Shown: positions 26,106 to 35,285, counted from the first letter of the stretch. The stretch: 64,000 nt of DNA from Jiulongibacter sp966250325 (GCA_966250325.1 CBINGY010000005.1:1-64000); one strand, 5' to 3'. Program-made: numbers and translations. The notes: generated by a model not told the origin, from the sequence alone.

Positions 26106-27713
26106 TCAGAATCCGTAACGAATTCCTATGTTCATCAGATTGGTTGATACTGCCTGTTGTTGCCAGGATGCCTCCAGAAAGAAATCATGAATAAGCTCGT
26201 AGCGTGCACTGGCTGTAATTAGTTTGTACCGCTTCACTTCTCCCCAAAGAAAAGGGGTTCCCCGCTCGTATTGATTAAAGGTGGAATCTGTAGGAACAGA
26301 GCCTTTACGAACCAGATTCATCCGTAATTCAGCGGTCAAACCCCTTCTAACTCTATACCTTATACGACTTACCCATTGATCTGCATTGGAGCCGATCCAG
26401 TGCCCCAGATTATAGCTGTTATTTGTATAGGTTTGATACGGCACAAAATGCTGGTAGGCATAGGGCCGGGTTCGCGTATATTCTGTTGAAAAGTAAAGAT
26501 TACGAAGCGGAAAATTTGTTACACTGATGCCTCCCGTATAGCCCGTTTGGTTCCGCATTTCTTTTTTGTCAAAAAATTTGCTGAAACTCATTTCGTCCAC
26601 AAAAAAAATAAAATAGAGCTGGGTCTTCGGAATATGATTTCGTGAACTCAACTGCAAAAAAAACTGGGAATTGCTCAATGTGGGGTTGTTATTCCCCTCT
26701 CCCTCATAGTGACTTTGGGCCCTGAAAAATGCCAGCGGCACCAGATAACCGAGTTTCAGCCGGTTATTGTAAATGATCGATTCACCGAAAGCCACGTAAA
26801 GTCCTCTCACAGGCCTGAGAATAAAACTGTGAACAGCCATAGACTTCCTGAAAAAATCGAGTTGATCAATTTCTATTTTCGTAGGTCTCACAGTCGCCGA
26901 ATCCGGAACCATGGAATTGAGACTGGCATGGGTCATATTAAACCAGAGCCACGGTGCCGGGTGAACATCGAGTCGGATAAACGGATACGCCGGAGCCTTC
27001 TGTGAAAGCACCAATCTTCCTTCTGATCCGTAACCCCAAAGAAGCTGATCCCGCCCCATTGATAAGCTGCCCCAGTCCCAGCTATAAGATATCTGCGTAC
27101 GAAAATCAGAGTATTGATACCTGGATTTTGGCCCGGATAAAATGACGCCAGGCTCAGGAGTAAAGGACTTTAGGGAGTCAATCCCATTTCCGTTTTCTGC
27201 GGTCTCCCGAAAAGAAAAACTATATGCAAACCGCCGTTTGACAAACCCGTAAATGGATAAGCCACTGTTTCTTACGAAGTTTTGCTTAGTATCAATAGTC
27301 CTGAATTCTGCTCCCAGCACTGGCTGTATATTAACTCCAAAACCAGCGGCATACCAGGATACGGGTCTGAACCTATCAGCATCTCCCGATGTAAAAAATG
27401 CCCGGAAGGAACCTGTTCTCTTCATACTATCAAGCGTATAGCTGTCAAACTTGTAATCCTTCAGATAAAAGGCCAGTTCCTTCTTTTCCAGTAGCGTGAG
27501 CTCCTCCTGATTCTCATGTAATTCGCCAAGCTTTTCGTAGATGTATTTCCTTGTGACCGGCTGAATGACATCCTGAAAATCGATCTGGCCTCTCATAGCC
27601 ATTCGCTCCATAAAATCATACGAAGATTTCCAGCGAGGCTCAAAGACCTCCTGCCCCCTGCAGACAAAGGCTGTCAAAAGAAGAAGGGCCAGATTTATAC
27701 CTTTTGCTTTCAC
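26106..27713 (-). CDS. Wzi-like outer-membrane capsule assembly protein
   Basis: The 535-residue protein has a signal peptide (KAKGINLALLLLTAFVCRGQ), a helical N-terminal region with DFMERMAMRGQ and VTRKYIYEKLGEL, and many beta strands with aromatic girdles (GSLSMGRDQLLWGYGSEGR, RGLYVAFGESIIYNNR) ending in GIRYGF, as in Wzi-family barrels that anchor capsule at the surface. The GTG at 27713 is chosen because it overlaps the upxY stop as GTGA and gives a clean signal peptide. An upstream GTG at 27731 is less likely. Confidence 0.8.
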   Translation of the reverse strand: MKAKGINLALLLLTAFVCRGQEVFEPRWKSSYDFMERMAMRGQIDFQDVIQPVTRKYIYEKLGELHENQEELTLLEKKELAFYLKDYKFDSYTLDSMKRTGSFRAFFTSGDADRFRPVSWYAAGFGVNIQPVLGAEFRTIDTKQNFVRNSGLSIYGFVKRRFAYSFSFRETAENGNGIDSLKSFTPEPGVILSGPKSRYQYSDFRTQISYSWDWGSLSMGRDQLLWGYGSEGRLVLSQKAPAYPFIRLDVHPAPWLWFNMTHASLNSMVPDSATVRPTKIEIDQLDFFRKSMAVHSFILRPVRGLYVAFGESIIYNNRLKLGYLVPLAFFRAQSHYEGEGNNNPTLSNSQFFLQLSSRNHIPKTQLYFIFFVDEMSFSKFFDKKEMRNQTGYTGGISVTNFPLRNLYFSTEYTRTRPYAYQHFVPYQTYTNNSYNLGHWIGSNADQWVSRIRYRVRRGLTAELRMNLVRKGSVPTDSTFNQYERGTPFLWGEVKRYKLITASARYELIHDFFLEASWQQQAVSTNLMNIGIRYGF

Positions 27714-28210
27714 GCAGGCTCTGTCAACCACTTGGTTAGTTTATTATTTCTTTTGTCGAGCTTTATTTTCATTTGAAGAGAATCGAGAAGTAATTCCACG
27801 AAGTTCCCGTTCACAGAAACTACGATTCCGTATTTATTCATCAAAGGGCCCGATTTCACCAAAACTCTATCTCTGGGTTCAAAATGCTCTACCACTAATT
27901 CCCGGCAATCAATTTCACCAAGCAGATCACGAATGGCCTGGATCTCAGCTTCTCTCACCACCGCGGGCATTCCCAGCCAGTATAAATAACGTACCACCCC
28001 AAACGCAGCAAAAGCCCGTTGCCTTTCGTTGCTGGTACAGCGTACAAAAACATATGAACGAAACAAGGGTTCTTCCACAATCTTCCTTCGGTCACTCCAT
28101 TGCCTCTCTACCCGCATGATCGGAAAATACACCTCCATCCCCAGTTGAACTAATTGCTCAGCTACTTTTTTTTCCTGTTTCGATTTTGTGTAGATAACAT
28201 ACCAGTTCAT
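27710..28210 (-). CDS. UpxY-type NusG-like transcription antiterminator
   Basis: UpxY proteins are NusG paralogues that let RNA polymerase read through long capsule operons after loading at the 5' leader. The 166-residue protein has the NGN domain (MNWYVIYTKSKQEKKVAEQL, then VFVRCTSNERQRAF and VVRYLYWLGMPAVV) and a C-terminal KOW-like part with EPRDRVLVKSGPLMNKYGIV. A second in-frame ATG at 28222 is possible. It is the first gene of the polysaccharide operon, right after a structured 430-bp leader, which is the position expected for self-recruitment. Confidence 0.9.
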   Translation of the reverse strand: MNWYVIYTKSKQEKKVAEQLVQLGMEVYFPIMRVERQWSDRRKIVEEPLFRSYVFVRCTSNERQRAFAAFGVVRYLYWLGMPAVVREAEIQAIRDLLGEIDCRELVVEHFEPRDRVLVKSGPLMNKYGIVVSVNGNFVELLLDSLQMKIKLDKRNNKLTKWLTEPA

Positions 28211-28222
28211 CGGTTTTAGCAT

Positions 28223-28654
28223 CTGACTAATTTATTATATCAGCGTTTCATCTTTTTTTCCCTGCTGTGCGTATCTGCAGCATAATCAAAGGCGGCGGGA
28301 AGATCCCGGGTTGTACATCCTTCAGAGACAACACCGGTATCCCGGCTATTCCCGCCCCTTTGAATTTAATTTCTTCATCAAAAGATTAGCTATGAAGTGA
28401 ATTTACTTTATGGCTCCGCCCTTTCAGTCACATCAAGTGACCTAGGCGTGTGAATGGATCGGCTCCATCCGGCGAATTGTCCTGTTTTACATCTAAGGCT
28501 CTCCACCTTAAAAATTCGTACCACAAGACACTTCGTTCTTCTTTAATTCACCTGGTAATGCAGGATCCTGAACAGATCCCGGTTTTGTTGACTCGTTGGT
28601 CCGTATCTTTCAACGGAAGTCTCTCTGACGGATGAAAATCATCCTGTTACGAAC
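28223..28654 (-). promoter_or_regulatory. Long structured 5' leader of the polysaccharide operon
   Basis: No gene is seen in this 430-bp gap. On the minus strand CAAAGG (28357-28362) and GCGGGAA pair with TTCCCGC and CCTTTG (28287-28292), closing a rod of about 76 nt that contains CCGGG/CCCGG and GTTGT/ACAAC stems. A GCTG/CAGC hairpin follows, then an A-rich stretch before upxY. Further upstream are TCAC/GTGA and AAGG/CCTT hairpins. It is the natural loading zone for UpxY; I match it to no known riboswitch. GGGGCGG...TAGC faintly recalls the JUMPstart/ops element but has a three-base insertion. Confidence 0.55.
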
Positions 28655-29749
28655 TTAATACATTTCAAAACTATCCGGCACCTCATTTTCCCTGAACAGG
28701 GCCACATCGGCCCATACCATATCCTTTACCAGGGCAGGCAGGTCATATTTCGGTTTCCAGCCCAGCTGTGTCATGGATTTGGTGGGATCGCCAATCAGCA
28801 AATCCACTTCAGTGGGTCTGAAATACTTCGGATCTATCCGAACCACCACGGCTCCGGTCTCCAGTTGATACTCCGGATTCGCACAACTCACTACAATTCC
28901 CTGCTCTTCCACCCCTTCTCCGGTAAATGCCAGCTTTATACCCAGCTCACCGAAAGCCATGAGTATAAAATCACGTATGGTGGTGGTGATGCCCGTGGCT
29001 ATCACATAATCTTCAGCCTTCTCCTGCTGGAGAATAAGCCACATGGCTTCTATATAATCTTTGGCATGTCCCCAATCTCTTTTGGAGTCCAGGTTACCCA
29101 TATACAAACATTCTTGTTTTCCCAGAGCTATTTGAGCCAGCCCACGGGTTATTTTACGGGTTACGAAAGTTTCTCCACGAAGCGGCGACTCGTGATTAAA
29201 CAGAATCCCGTTACAGGCAAATAGGTTATAGGCCTCCCGGTAATTTACGGTGATCCAATACCCGTACAGCTTTGCCACTGCATAGGGCGAACGGGGGTAA
29301 AATGGGGTCTTCTCAGATTGAGGTACTTCCTGTACCAGACCGTAGAGCTCGGAGGTAGACGCCTGATAAATACGTGTCTTTTCGGTGAGTCCCAGAATAC
29401 GCACCGCCTCCAGAATGCGAAGGGTTCCTATTCCGTCCACATTGGCTACATACTCGGGCTGGTCAAAGCTTACTTTTACATGCGACATAGCCCCCAGATT
29501 GTAAATCTCATCGGGTTGCACTTCCTGAATAATCCGTATCAGATTGGTGGAATCACTCAGATCACCGTAATGTAAAATGAAGTTCACATTGGCTTCGTGA
29601 AGGTCTCGATACAGGTGATCAATACGGGCGGTATTGAAGAGTGACGAACGACGTTTAATACCGTGTACTTTGTATCCTTTTTTAAGAAGGAATTCAGCGA
29701 GGTAGGCTCCGTCTTGACCTGTTATTCCGGTGAGTAAGGCAGTTTTCAT
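28655..29749 (-). CDS. gmd: GDP-mannose 4,6-dehydratase
   Basis: Converts GDP-mannose to GDP-4-keto-6-deoxymannose, the precursor of GDP-fucose and related deoxysugars. The 364-residue extended SDR enzyme has LTGITGQDGAYLAEFLLKKG at the N-terminus, GDLSDSTNLIRI, YNLGAMSHVKVSFDQPE, the ASTSELYG serine/threonine and the catalytic YAVAKLYGYW Tyr/Lys pair, NHESPLRGETFVTRKI and DPKYFRPTEVDLLIGD near the C-terminus. Full length. No fucose synthase gene follows it here. It precedes the capsule operon leader and has its own promoter candidate. Confidence 0.95.
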   Translation of the reverse strand: MKTALLTGITGQDGAYLAEFLLKKGYKVHGIKRRSSLFNTARIDHLYRDLHEANVNFILHYGDLSDSTNLIRIIQEVQPDEIYNLGAMSHVKVSFDQPEYVANVDGIGTLRILEAVRILGLTEKTRIYQASTSELYGLVQEVPQSEKTPFYPRSPYAVAKLYGYWITVNYREAYNLFACNGILFNHESPLRGETFVTRKITRGLAQIALGKQECLYMGNLDSKRDWGHAKDYIEAMWLILQQEKAEDYVIATGITTTIRDFILMAFGELGIKLAFTGEGVEEQGIVVSCANPEYQLETGAVVVRIDPKYFRPTEVDLLIGDPTKSMTQLGWKPKYDLPALVKDMVWADVALFRENEVPDSFEMY

Positions 29750-29788
29750 TTCTTTGGTTTCAGGCTATTGTTTGGAAAATGGTTAAAC

Positions 29789-29818
29789 CAAATATGAAAG
29801 GCATTTCTGATTTTCAAA
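29789..29818 (-). promoter_or_regulatory. Candidate promoter of gmd
   Basis: On the minus strand TTTG is followed after 18 bases by CATATTTG, one mismatch from the TAnnTTTG -7 box. The predicted start of transcription is about 30 bases before the ATG at 29749. Confidence 0.45.
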
Positions 29819-29829
29819 AGTTTTGCGAC

Positions 29830-30332
29830 TTATGTTTTTATGAATTTACGTATATTCATTCTTTTAGTTCAAGAAATTCTCTGAAAATTGAAAACGAGAT
29901 ATCTCTTACGTCGTTTACTCGTTAGGAACTTTGTAAAAATCGCACGCATAACTCGTAGGGCAGAATTTTCGTTGAGACTCCATCCCTCTAATCTGGTCAA
30001 ATAAACGTCCTTTAGGGGAAGGTTGAAGCGTTATTTTGATCCGAAGAAAACACACAATCAGTTTACGCTAAATAGCCGCATTTTCAGTAAAGATTGGAAA
30101 AGCCAATTATTCACATCTCTTCGGATTCCTTCTTTGTGTGCTACAGACGAAACGCCGTAAACTGCTTCCAAAATATTTCCACCAAATACCTTGCATAACA
30201 AAGTACCTTCCATTATGTTTGTGCCGGAGTTTGGGAGAAATACCCGGCTGCCTTATGAAAAAGCTATTTAAAAACATTGTCCGGGCTCCGGAGTTAACCG
30301 CTTCGGGCCCGTCCTAAAATTTTCCCATCATT
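29830..30332. other. Intergenic region with three crossed complementary blocks
   Basis: No gene is apparent between gmd and the PadR gene. ATCCGAAGA (30039-30047), CACACAA (30051-30057) and CAGTTTACG (30059-30067) recur as reverse complements TCTTCGGAT (30118-30126), TTGTGTG (30134-30140) and CGTAAACTG (30156-30164), in the same rather than reversed order. An ATTGG/CCAAT hairpin (30093-30107) lies between the two sets. Confidence 0.6.
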
Positions 30333-30662
30333 ATGAACATCGAGAACGCAAAGGTGCAGATGCGAAAAGGTATACTGGAATACTGTATACTGCAAATCAT
30401 CTCCCGGGGTGAAATCTATGCCTCAGAGATACTTGACGAACTCATCGACGCCAGAATCATGGTAGTGGAAGGTACCTTATACCCGCTGCTCACCCGGCTG
30501 AAAAACGCCGGTCTGCTGGATTACAAATGGGTGGAGAGCTCCTCTGGGCCACCACGCAAGTATTACGTGCTTACCGAAACCGGTAAACAGTCGCTGGATG
30601 GCCTGGCCGAAACCTGGGACCAGCTGGAAACCTCTGTACGTGCTATTACTTCAAAAAATTAA
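30333..30662 (+). CDS. PadR-family transcriptional regulator
   Basis: The 109-residue winged-helix repressor starts NAKVQMRKGILEYCILQIIS and contains YASEILDELIDARIMVVEGTLYPLLTRLKNAGLLDYKWVESSSGPPRKYYVLTE in three consecutive conserved parts (recognition helix, LxRLxxxG and wing). This short form lacks the C-terminal dimerisation extension of larger PadR proteins. It is 21 bp before the PspC-type gene on the same strand and probably controls that operon in response to envelope stress or a small ligand, as for other PadR-PspC pairs in Bacteroidota. Confidence 0.92.
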   Translation: MNIENAKVQMRKGILEYCILQIISRGEIYASEILDELIDARIMVVEGTLYPLLTRLKNAGLLDYKWVESSSGPPRKYYVLTETGKQSLDGLAETWDQLETSVRAITSKN

Positions 30663-30683
30663 GCTATTACTCCTGAAAGAATC

Positions 30684-33128
30684 ATGAAAAAGACACTACA
30701 AATTACGATCGCAGGAATCGTTTTTCATATTGAGGAAGACGCCTACGAGACCCTCAGAAATTACCTGGAGTCGATCAAATCCTATTTCTCGGGCTACGAG
30801 GGCAGCGAGGAGATCGTGGCAGATATTGAGGCCCGAATCGCCGAAAAGTTTATCGGTAAAAATAAACCCGACAGCCTCCCGGTAGTCACCATCGAAAACG
30901 TGCAGCAGCTTATGCAAAGCATGGGAACGGTGGCAGACTTTGAGGCCATTGAAGAAGAAACGGCTTTTGCTCCGGAAGAAGAAGCTCCCAAAGCTTCTCA
31001 GACCGGGAATGCCTCTCAGCAGGGATCGACCGCCTCTGCGGAGGGCCCGCGAAGACTGTATCGCGACAGTCAGCGGAAGGCCCTGGCAGGTGTACTGGCC
31101 GGGCTGGCTCATTATTTCAAAGTAGATGTGGTGTGGTTCCGGGTCATTTTCCTCATTGGAGTACTCGGACTGGCCGAATCGGGCATCGCGGGATTCCTTC
31201 TGCTGGCCTACATTGCCTGCTGGATCGCCTTCCCGGTGAATGACCACCTTTCTGAAAACAAAGGCATCAAAAAATTCTACCGGAACCCGGAAAACAAGGT
31301 GGTAGGCGGTGTGGCCAGCGGCCTTGCCTCCTATCTGAATGTGGATGTGGCCGTTCTACGGGTATTGTTCGTGGTCCTGGTCGCCTTTTTCGGGGTGGGC
31401 TTTATTGCCTACCTCATTATGTGGATCGCCTCTCCTATGGCCCAGTCGCTCACCCAGAAAATGGAAATGAAAGGAGAAGCGGTTACCATTGAGAACATCG
31501 ACAGCAATATCCGTCAAAATCTGAATGTACAGGCTCAGCCCGTTACGCCCCGCAGAGAGAGTACCCTCACCACCATTCTCCTGCTTCCTTTCCGGATTAT
31601 TGGTACCATTTTTCAGGCTATCGGACGCGGGCTGGGTCATCTGGGGCCTATCATGCGGGTCTTACTGGGCATTCTGCTGGTTCTGATGGGGCTTGGTCTT
31701 ACTATCGGGGCCATCATGGGCACTGCGGTTTTCTTTGGCCTGCTCACTGACCACCACTGGTTTACCATGGAACATAACCTGGGTTATTTTGCCAAAGATC
31801 TGCCCTCTACCGCCGGTATCTTTCTGTTTCTGGCCATTGGCCTGCCCGCCATTGCTACGCTTCTTTCCGGTATTATACTTATCTCCAATGACCGAATAGG
31901 TAACCGCAATTTCTGGCTGACCGGGCTGGGACTTTGGGTGCTGGGTCTTGCGGGTATAAGCATTATCGGTGGCCGGTATTCCATGAATTTCGCCAAACGC
32001 GGAAGTGTCACAGAAAATCAGGCGATCTCTCTCAAGGGAGATGTGTTGTATCTGGATGTCTTTGATAATCTGGATGATGACAGCTACGATTACGATGTGC
32101 GGGTGGTAATCGAAGAAGGCAGCTCTCCGGAAGTTATTAAAGAATATAACTCCAGTGGCCCTACCCGTGAAGCCGCCCGTGAGCACGCCAAAAGTCTGAT
32201 CTACAATGTGCATCAGAAAGATTCGGTGCTGGTGTTTGACGAAAGCCCCATACTGGATGCCGGCAGTTCTTTCCGGGATCAGAAGGTGCAGGTGACCCTT
32301 CGTGTGCCCGCAGGTACCAAACTTAAAATGAGTGACCGCTTTGCTGACCGCATGCTGGCCAATCACTGGAGCCTAAGCTCAAGATACGGACTGGATTATG
32401 ACGATTTCGATAAGATCACCTTTACCGTTAACCGGGAAGAGGGGCTTATCTGCCCCGATTGCGAGCAGCTTTCTGAAGAAGAACAGGAGGCTCTGGGTGG
32501 CCGCGATGAACGCTACAGCGAGTACTTCCTGGATGATGAGGATTTCAGGCCATCCGGCGAACATCACCGTCGGTTTGATCTGGAAGATTTCTCTTCGCTG
32601 GATGTGGGAGGGAGTTTCCGGGTATTGGTGAAACAAGGCGAAAATTACGACGTGGAGTTTGTGGCCGAACGCTCGGAAGACCTCGAAGATCTGAATGTAA
32701 AAGTGCGTAACGGCACGCTGGAGATGGGTTTCCGTGACCGTTTCTTCAATGACCGGGAGCGTGTGAATGTATTTATCACCATGCCTTCTCTGGACGGACT
32801 GGAAATCTCAGGTGCCTCTAAGCTAAAGGCCATTGATTTCAGGGAGGTGAACAAACTGGATCTGGATCTTTCGGGAGCCTCCAGTGCCCAGATTGACGTG
32901 GATGCCGGTGACATGAACATCGATGCCTCAGGAGCCAGCAAGCTGGATCTCATGGGAAGAATTGATAATCTGGAGGTGGACATTTCCGGAGCGAGTAAAA
33001 TCAATGCCAGCAACGCTGAAATCAACAAAGCGAAGGTGGAAGCCAGCGGTGCCAGCCATGTGGAGTTTGACGAAGTGGGCTCTCTGAGTTCCAACACCAG
33101 CGGGGCATCTTCAGTGAAAAGAAAATAA
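30684..33128 (+). CDS. PspC-domain membrane protein with C-terminal DUF2807-type beta-helix
   Basis: An 814-residue envelope protein. Residues 1-90 form a helical DUF-like region (HIEEDAYETLRNYL). Two PspC modules follow, each starting with a basic RKALAGVLAGLAHYFKVD (about 130) or NKVVGGVASGLASYLNVD (about 205) and a membrane pair. Three or four more membrane segments lie near 310-440. The C-terminal part (about 635-814) is a head-GIN/DUF2807 adhesin-like beta-helix with repeated SGAS steps (ISGASKL, LSGASSA, ASGASKL, ISGASKI, ASGASHV, TSGASSV). PspC domains sense membrane stress. Followed by a clear terminator. Confidence 0.88.
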   Translation: MKKTLQITIAGIVFHIEEDAYETLRNYLESIKSYFSGYEGSEEIVADIEARIAEKFIGKNKPDSLPVVTIENVQQLMQSMGTVADFEAIEEETAFAPEEEAPKASQTGNASQQGSTASAEGPRRLYRDSQRKALAGVLAGLAHYFKVDVVWFRVIFLIGVLGLAESGIAGFLLLAYIACWIAFPVNDHLSENKGIKKFYRNPENKVVGGVASGLASYLNVDVAVLRVLFVVLVAFFGVGFIAYLIMWIASPMAQSLTQKMEMKGEAVTIENIDSNIRQNLNVQAQPVTPRRESTLTTILLLPFRIIGTIFQAIGRGLGHLGPIMRVLLGILLVLMGLGLTIGAIMGTAVFFGLLTDHHWFTMEHNLGYFAKDLPSTAGIFLFLAIGLPAIATLLSGIILISNDRIGNRNFWLTGLGLWVLGLAGISIIGGRYSMNFAKRGSVTENQAISLKGDVLYLDVFDNLDDDSYDYDVRVVIEEGSSPEVIKEYNSSGPTREAAREHAKSLIYNVHQKDSVLVFDESPILDAGSSFRDQKVQVTLRVPAGTKLKMSDRFADRMLANHWSLSSRYGLDYDDFDKITFTVNREEGLICPDCEQLSEEEQEALGGRDERYSEYFLDDEDFRPSGEHHRRFDLEDFSSLDVGGSFRVLVKQGENYDVEFVAERSEDLEDLNVKVRNGTLEMGFRDRFFNDRERVNVFITMPSLDGLEISGASKLKAIDFREVNKLDLDLSGASSAQIDVDAGDMNIDASGASKLDLMGRIDNLEVDISGASKINASNAEINKAKVEASGASHVEFDEVGSLSSNTSGASSVKRK

Positions 33129-33152
33129 GAAAGTCCCATAAATTATTTTAAG

Positions 33153-33180
33153 AGACCTGTTCATAACGGACAGGTCTTTT
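33153..33180 (+). terminator. Terminator of the padR-pspC operon
   Basis: AGACCTGT (33153-33160) pairs with ACAGGTCT (33170-33177) around a nine-base loop, followed by T residues. Confidence 0.85.
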
Positions 33181-33207
33181 GAGTTATACGGGAACCTTCT
33201 ATTTTTG
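33178..33207 (+). promoter_or_regulatory. Textbook Bacteroidota promoter
   Basis: TTTG at 33178-33181, an 18-base spacer and TATTTTTG at 33200-33207 match the TTTG/TAnnTTTG consensus of the Bacteroidota housekeeping sigma factor. The T run of the preceding terminator supplies part of the -33 box. The ATG at 33230 follows 22 bases later. Confidence 0.75.
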
Positions 33208-33229
33208 TTTGAACCAAAACCCGGCAGCC

Positions 33230-33829
33230 ATGAGTCAAAGCACGCTTACTTCTTCCCTGATCCTCTTTTTGGGATGGCTGGCTTATGGTCTGCTCCACAG
33301 TGCACTGGCCACCACCCGGGTGAAAAAGATTTTGTCACCGGTGCTGGAAAAACAAGGAATCACCTACCGGGTGTTTTACGTCCTCATCGCCCTCCTTTCT
33401 CCCATACCCTTACTTGTGTATTACTGGAAACAGGAAGCAGAACCGGTTTGGGCACCAGTTTACCATCTTCAACTGGTGGGCGGAGTCCTGGCCGGGCTGG
33501 GAGTTGCCCTGCTGCGAAAAGCCTTTTCGGTGTTTGACAGCCGACTGTTCTTCGGGCTGGAGCAGGCCGCTGAGGATCGTGAAGAATTTAAAACCGAAGG
33601 CCTGCTCAAACGGGTGCGGCATCCCATCTATCTGGCCACCCTAATGATTTTCTGGGGCTGGTTTTTGTTTAGTAATTCCTGGCAGAATCTGGCTTTTGCA
33701 TCCGCCGGCACGCTCTATATCTTTATAGGGATCTACTGGGAAGAAAAGAAACTGATTGCCCAATTCGGCCAAAAATACCTCGATTACAAGGCAAGGACGC
33801 CGATGATTTTTCCTTCTATTTTTAAGTGA
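33230..33829 (+). CDS. Isoprenylcysteine carboxyl methyltransferase-like (ICMT/PEMT/NnrU) membrane protein
   Basis: The 199-residue protein has five to six hydrophobic segments and the conserved C-terminal core of this family: EGLLKRVRHPIYLATLMIFW near 140-160, then YWEEKKLIAQFGQKYLDYKAR near 175-195, in which the RHP and EE..L....F...Y..Y pattern binds S-adenosylmethionine. N-terminal LHSALAT resembles the NnrU/MddA subgroup. The methyl acceptor is unknown. The ATG at 33230 fits the promoter at 33178-33207; an upstream in-frame start would precede the transcription start. Confidence 0.8.
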   Translation: MSQSTLTSSLILFLGWLAYGLLHSALATTRVKKILSPVLEKQGITYRVFYVLIALLSPIPLLVYYWKQEAEPVWAPVYHLQLVGGVLAGLGVALLRKAFSVFDSRLFFGLEQAAEDREEFKTEGLLKRVRHPIYLATLMIFWGWFLFSNSWQNLAFASAGTLYIFIGIYWEEKKLIAQFGQKYLDYKARTPMIFPSIFK

Positions 33830-34175
33830 TTATTTGTTAGCTTGTCTGTGAGGCACTATAATCTTAAGCTAATTTTTGATACACATCCTGACACCCTATG
33901 ATTCCGGTTTGGTTATTTTTAAATTACCGCCGCTCCGAGTCCGAGACCCGGACTTAGTGACGGGGGAGAAATAAACCCTTGGCTAATACTATTGAATTTC
34001 TGAAAACCTTTCTGTAATTTGTGACTAACCTATTTTGGAGCAAGTCTACGGTAATTAAACATGTAATTTTTGAAAAATAACAGGATTCATAGTTTGGAAT
34101 ACTTATGGACTATATTGGAGATATCTATTACCTAAAACATAACCGTCTCCACCCAAAAGAATTAATTAAAATCAT
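33830..34175. other. AT-rich intergenic region with no recognised gene
   Basis: The 346-bp stretch contains a GTCCG/CGGAC hairpin near 33938-33952 with no T run and otherwise AT-rich sequence that continues in style into the following gene. I see no mobile-element ends. Confidence 0.5.
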
Positions 34176-35285
34176 ATGCTGAAATTTATTTTTGTACTAA
34201 ATCTGACCTTCCTTAGTCTGCTACTGTATGGGCAAATGAGTCCTTATGGACCAACTTATACCTCTCCTCACTCAAAAAGGGAATTGAATATACTATTAGA
34301 AAAATTGCAAGATTGTAAAGGGACAGATCGGTCCTGTCATTTTGTATATCAGGGGATTGAAGCTTTAATAAACAACAATCTTGAATTGGCTTTAAAAAAT
34401 TTCAACAATGCTATGGATTTGGATTCCTTAAATGAAAGGGCCCTTTTTTATCGTGCATTGACTAAGTGTAATATGAATCAAATTGAGGGAGGCATTTCAG
34501 ATTTTACCAAATTGCTCATTTTAAACCCTAAATCCGTTGATTCCTATCTTAACAGAGCAGCATATCTAACAAGGCTAAACAGATATGATCTTGCTTTGGA
34601 TGATTTGAATGAATTAATGAAAATAGATTCAAGCATTGGTAAAGCCTATAATAATAGAGGCGTTGCTTTTTACCATTTCAAGATGTACAAGGAGGCTGAA
34701 AAGGACTACATAATGTCCTTAAGTTTAGAGCCGAATAATGTCCTGGCCTATAATAATTTTGCAGAGTTAAAATCTGTTCAAGGCGAATATAAAGAGGCAT
34801 TTAAATTTATAAGGAAATCTATTTCTATAGATTCAAAACAACCTCAAACATATTATTTAAAAGGGACGATATATAATAAACAAGGAAAATTAAGAAGAGC
34901 AATTAATCTTTTCACCAAAGCCATTAGATTGGATGAGAATCATTTTAGAGCTATCGGGATGAGAGCGGTTGCTAATGTCCGATTAAAACAAGATTATGAG
35001 GGCTCAATTGAGGAGTTCACCCGTGCTCTTAAAATAAGTCCGAACGAAAGCCTACTTTACAGTAACAGAGGATTATCCCGATATCATTTGGGTGATTACA
35101 CTAATTCCATAGAAGACCTGAATAAAGCAATTTCTTTGGATAGCAAAAACGCCTTGGCCTATAGAAATAGAGGTAATTCCAAATTAAAACTTGGAAAGGA
35201 AGAAGATGCGTGTCAGGATTTCAGGATTGCAAATGAGCTAGGAGATATAATTGCTGGCGAAATAATGAAGGATAACTGCAAGTAG
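34176..35285 (+). CDS. Exported tetratricopeptide-repeat protein
   Basis: The 369-residue protein has a signal peptide (MLKFIFVLNLTFLSLLLYGQ) and about eight consecutive 34-residue TPR units from residue 45 to 360, for example ALYHRALTKCNMNQIEGGI-like, AYNNRGVAFYHFKMYKEAEK, TYYLKGTIYNKQGKLRRA, LLYSNRGLSRYHLGDYTNS and AYRNRGNSKLKLGKEEDA. Such proteins are protein-interaction scaffolds. The gene is markedly AT-rich in third positions compared with both neighbours, which suggests recent acquisition. No operon partner. Confidence 0.88.
   Translation: MLKFIFVLNLTFLSLLLYGQMSPYGPTYTSPHSKRELNILLEKLQDCKGTDRSCHFVYQGIEALINNNLELALKNFNNAMDLDSLNERALFYRALTKCNMNQIEGGISDFTKLLILNPKSVDSYLNRAAYLTRLNRYDLALDDLNELMKIDSSIGKAYNNRGVAFYHFKMYKEAEKDYIMSLSLEPNNVLAYNNFAELKSVQGEYKEAFKFIRKSISIDSKQPQTYYLKGTIYNKQGKLRRAINLFTKAIRLDENHFRAIGMRAVANVRLKQDYEGSIEEFTRALKISPNESLLYSNRGLSRYHLGDYTNSIEDLNKAISLDSKNALAYRNRGNSKLKLGKEEDACQDFRIANELGDIIAGEIMKDNCK

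Noticed and set aside
28280..28365. Known riboswitch or ops/JUMPstart element in the upxY leader
   Set aside because: No class-defining core was recognised, and the ops-like stretch needs a three-base insertion; kept only as an unassigned structured leader.
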